Source: Pseudarthrobacter enclensis (GTDB lineage Bacteria; Actinomycetota; Actinomycetes; Actinomycetales; Micrococcaceae). From it: DNA of 64,000 nt. Positions 62,430-64,000 of this stretch are shown in pieces. The position numbers were made by a program, and so were the translations under genes. The notes beneath the pieces are model-generated. The model was not told the origin of the DNA. It did no database searches and saw nothing but the letters and a program-made list of their open reading frames with translations. The number at the start of each line of letters is the position of its first letter. Position 1 is the first letter of the stretch. The stretch lies in the NCBI RefSeq assembly GCF_001457025.1, contig NZ_KQ758602.1, forward strand, positions 358,358 through 422,357, given 5' to 3'.

Positions 62430-63323
62430 ATGACAGAGAACCAATGGCCCCAGACTCCCGGCACCCCCGCGGATCCCTACGGCGCGGCACCCGTCCAGGA
62501 TGACTTCACCGCGACGTCCGGCACCGCATCTGCCGCCGGCACCACTGCCGGCGGCACGTCCAAGACCGAGACGGCCAAGCAGGAAGCGTCCAACGTGGCC
62601 GGCCAAACGGCAACCGCTGCGCAGGATATTGCACACACGGCCAAGGAAGAGGCCGCTAATGTAGCTGCCGAGGCGAAGTCCAGTGCACAGGACCTCCTGC
62701 ACCAGGCCAAGTCCGGGTTGACCAGCCAGGCAGGCACCCAGCAGCAGAAAGCTGCCGAGGGAATCCGCAACATCTCCGGCCAGCTGCACAGCATGGCCAG
62801 CGCCCCGGACCAGCAGGGCGTGGCCAGCGACCTCATCCGGGAAGCCGCACAGCGCAGCGAGTCCGTGGCTTCCTGGCTGGAGAACCGTGAGCCGGGAGAC
62901 CTCCTCGGCGAGGTCCAGCGGTTCGCCCGCAACAAGCCCGGCACCTTCCTGCTGCTCGCGGCCGGAGCAGGGCTGTTGGCGGGCCGCTTGACCCGCAGCC
63001 TCGCCGCCGGCGCCCCTGAATCGACGGGAACCGCAACCGGACGGTCCGGCCTCACCGGCCAGGCAACGGCCCCGGCCCACCGTGCGGGCCACGCCGCTCC
63101 TGCCGCCCCGATCCACCCGGAGACCGTCTACGCCGCCGGAACAGATGACCTGTTCAACGAGCCCACGGTTGCCGGCGGGGCACCGTCATCCACCAGCACA
63201 CTGCCGGGCGGCACGGCGGAGGACACACCGCTGCGCTACGACGACGATCCCTTCCGCGACGAGGACGGCTCCTACCGGACCACGGAGGGCGATTACCGCT
63301 CCACGGAGGGACGCCAGCTGTGA
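62430..63323 (+). CDS. Ala-rich envelope-associated protein of unknown function
   Basis: The 297-aa protein has a long Ala/Thr/Gln-rich helical region (about 40-115) with LEA-like periodicity, a single membrane helix near 170-190 (PGTFLLLAAGAGLLAGRL) and an acidic, repetitive C-terminus (YRTTEGDYRSTEG). It starts behind GAGGAAAGAG. Its stop overlaps the holin-like GTG (GTGA). The trio with holin-like and DUF3618 proteins recurs in actinobacteria and is probably an envelope-stress unit. Confidence 0.78.
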   Translation: MTENQWPQTPGTPADPYGAAPVQDDFTATSGTASAAGTTAGGTSKTETAKQEASNVAGQTATAAQDIAHTAKEEAANVAAEAKSSAQDLLHQAKSGLTSQAGTQQQKAAEGIRNISGQLHSMASAPDQQGVASDLIREAAQRSESVASWLENREPGDLLGEVQRFARNKPGTFLLLAAGAGLLAGRLTRSLAAGAPESTGTATGRSGLTGQATAPAHRAGHAAPAAPIHPETVYAAGTDDLFNEPTVAGGAPSSTSTLPGGTAEDTPLRYDDDPFRDEDGSYRTTEGDYRSTEGRQL

Positions 63324-63748
63324 GCAGCCAGATTCCTGAGTCGCCGGACCTGGCGCATCAGAAAGCGGACAACGCCTCGCTGGGCGAGCTCCTGGGTGAT
63401 GTGACCCGGGACCTGTCCACCCTGATGCGGCAGGAAGTGGAACTGGCCAAAGCCGAACTCAAGCAATCGGCCACCCGCGCCGGCAAAGGCAGCGGCATGC
63501 TCGCCGGCGCCGGCGTCGCAGGCCACTTCGTCCTGATCTTCCTGTCCCTGGCCCTGATGTTCGCCCTCGGTGCCCTCATGCCCCTGGGCTGGGCCGCCGT
63601 GATCGTCGCCGCGATCTGGGGCATCATCGCCGCCATCCTGGCCAGTATCGGCCGGAAGGAACTCAAACAGATCAAGGGACTGCCCCAAACCGGCGAAACA
63701 CTCTCCGAAATCCCCCCAACCCTCAAACCAGGTGAGGTAAACCGATGA
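63320..63748 (+). CDS. Phage-holin-like membrane protein (PF07332/DUF1469 type)
   Basis: The 142-aa protein has an amphipathic helix (LSTLMRQEVELAKAELKQSATRAGKGSGML) followed by two membrane helices. This is the pattern of the chromosomal holin-superfamily proteins, not evidence for a prophage. It overlaps both neighbours (GTGA and ATGA), so the three genes are one translational unit. Confidence 0.87.
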   Translation: MSSQIPESPDLAHQKADNASLGELLGDVTRDLSTLMRQEVELAKAELKQSATRAGKGSGMLAGAGVAGHFVLIFLSLALMFALGALMPLGWAAVIVAAIWGIIAAILASIGRKELKQIKGLPQTGETLSEIPPTLKPGEVNR

Positions 63749-64000
63749 GCGAGAACCCGGACGCAATCCGCGCAGACATTGAAGCAACCCGGGCACGCCT
63801 GGGCACCAACGTCGACGCCGTCGCGGACAAAGTCACCCCGTCCAACATCGTCCACCGCCAAACAGACAAGCTCAAAGACGCCGTGACCGGCGTGAAGGAG
63901 AAAGTCATGGGAGCAGCAGACCACACCACCACCCGCGTGCATAACGCCGCCGGCACCGGCACCGGACACGCCGGCAACGCCCTCCACCACACCGGCGACA
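63745..64000 (+). CDS. DUF3618 protein, truncated by the window end
   Basis: The first 85 residues are visible. MSENPDAIRADIEATRARLGTNVDAVADKVTPSNIV is the DUF3618 signature; the following part is rich in His, Thr and Gly. The remainder, usually a membrane-proximal helix, lies outside the window. Confidence 0.87.
   Translation, partial: MSENPDAIRADIEATRARLGTNVDAVADKVTPSNIVHRQTDKLKDAVTGVKEKVMGAADHTTTRVHNAAGTGTGHAGNALHHTGD

Noticed and set aside
63320..63748. Prophage remnant suggested by the holin-like gene
   Set aside because: No other phage genes are present, and this protein family is chromosomal and usually paired with DUF3618 genes.

Overview
The window looks like chromosome of a high-GC actinobacterium of the Arthrobacter/Pseudarthrobacter type. 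Support comes from the dense G/C-ending codon use, ATGA/GTGA stop-start overlaps, several probable leaderless starts (a TANNNT-like box, six bases, then ATG), and the gene families present: LCP, MptB-type mannosyltransferase, phage-holin-like/DUF3618 envelope genes and DUF3072. This is an inference; there is no rRNA in the window to name a species. I saw no tRNA, rRNA, CRISPR array, insertion sequence or integrase.

Layout. 1-5.7 kb: a catabolic-looking island with an IclR regulator, a MatC-type dicarboxylate carrier and a second LeuC/LeuD-type hydro-lyase pair, bracketed by two paralogous small proteins. 5.8-13 kb: LCP protein, PEP synthase with its DUF299 regulator, a TIM-barrel sugar isomerase behind a LacI-type operator, and a small membrane protein. 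12.7-17.7 kb: AraC regulator, VOC protein and UvrA paralog, then an alpha/beta hydrolase and a MOSC protein. 17.8-24.3 kb: secreted serine protease, MFS plus GntR pair, MHS-family symporter, and a LysR regulator divergent from an EamA exporter. 24.3-32.5 kb: an eight-gene leftward operon (TctB, TctA, TctC, RraA-like aldolase, NAD-dependent dehydrogenase, TRAP large permease, a small membrane protein, cyclase-family hydrolase) divergent from an IclR gene. 32.5-37.3 kb: FAD monooxygenase, 2-hydroxyacid dehydrogenase coupled to an aminotransferase, and small proteins. 37.5-42.3 kb: two tandem GT87-like mannosyltransferases convergent with an MptB-like enzyme, then MerR. 42.3-45.3 kb: SulP permease, a lipoprotein, and an orphan secreted protein in an AT-rich pocket. 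45.3-49.5 kb: LacI regulator divergent from a Gfo/Idh - ThuA - Gfo/Idh sugar-oxidation operon; the first gene carries a probable 1-base frameshift. 49.5-55.8 kb: GGDEF cyclase, zinc-ribbon protein, two CNNM/CBS membrane proteins, a 26-aa candidate leader peptide, RsgA, hydrolase. 55.9-61.5 kb: agmatine-deiminase-like enzyme plus amidase under a 19-bp palindrome, a Cys-cluster/pentapeptide protein, alditol oxidase, lipoprotein. 61.5-64 kb: MarR divergent from an envelope operon (Ala-rich protein, holin-like protein, DUF3618) that runs off the window.

The overall theme is carbon scavenging: several uptake-plus-catabolism modules, each with its own adjacent regulator and often a visible palindromic operator, set between core genes for gluconeogenesis and cell envelope. 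The least expected items are a 107-bp structured repeat present twice between convergent genes, the paralogous small proteins bracketing the MatC/LeuCD module, the candidate Cys-rich leader peptide before rsgA, and a 16-of-17 promoter motif shared by two distant genes.
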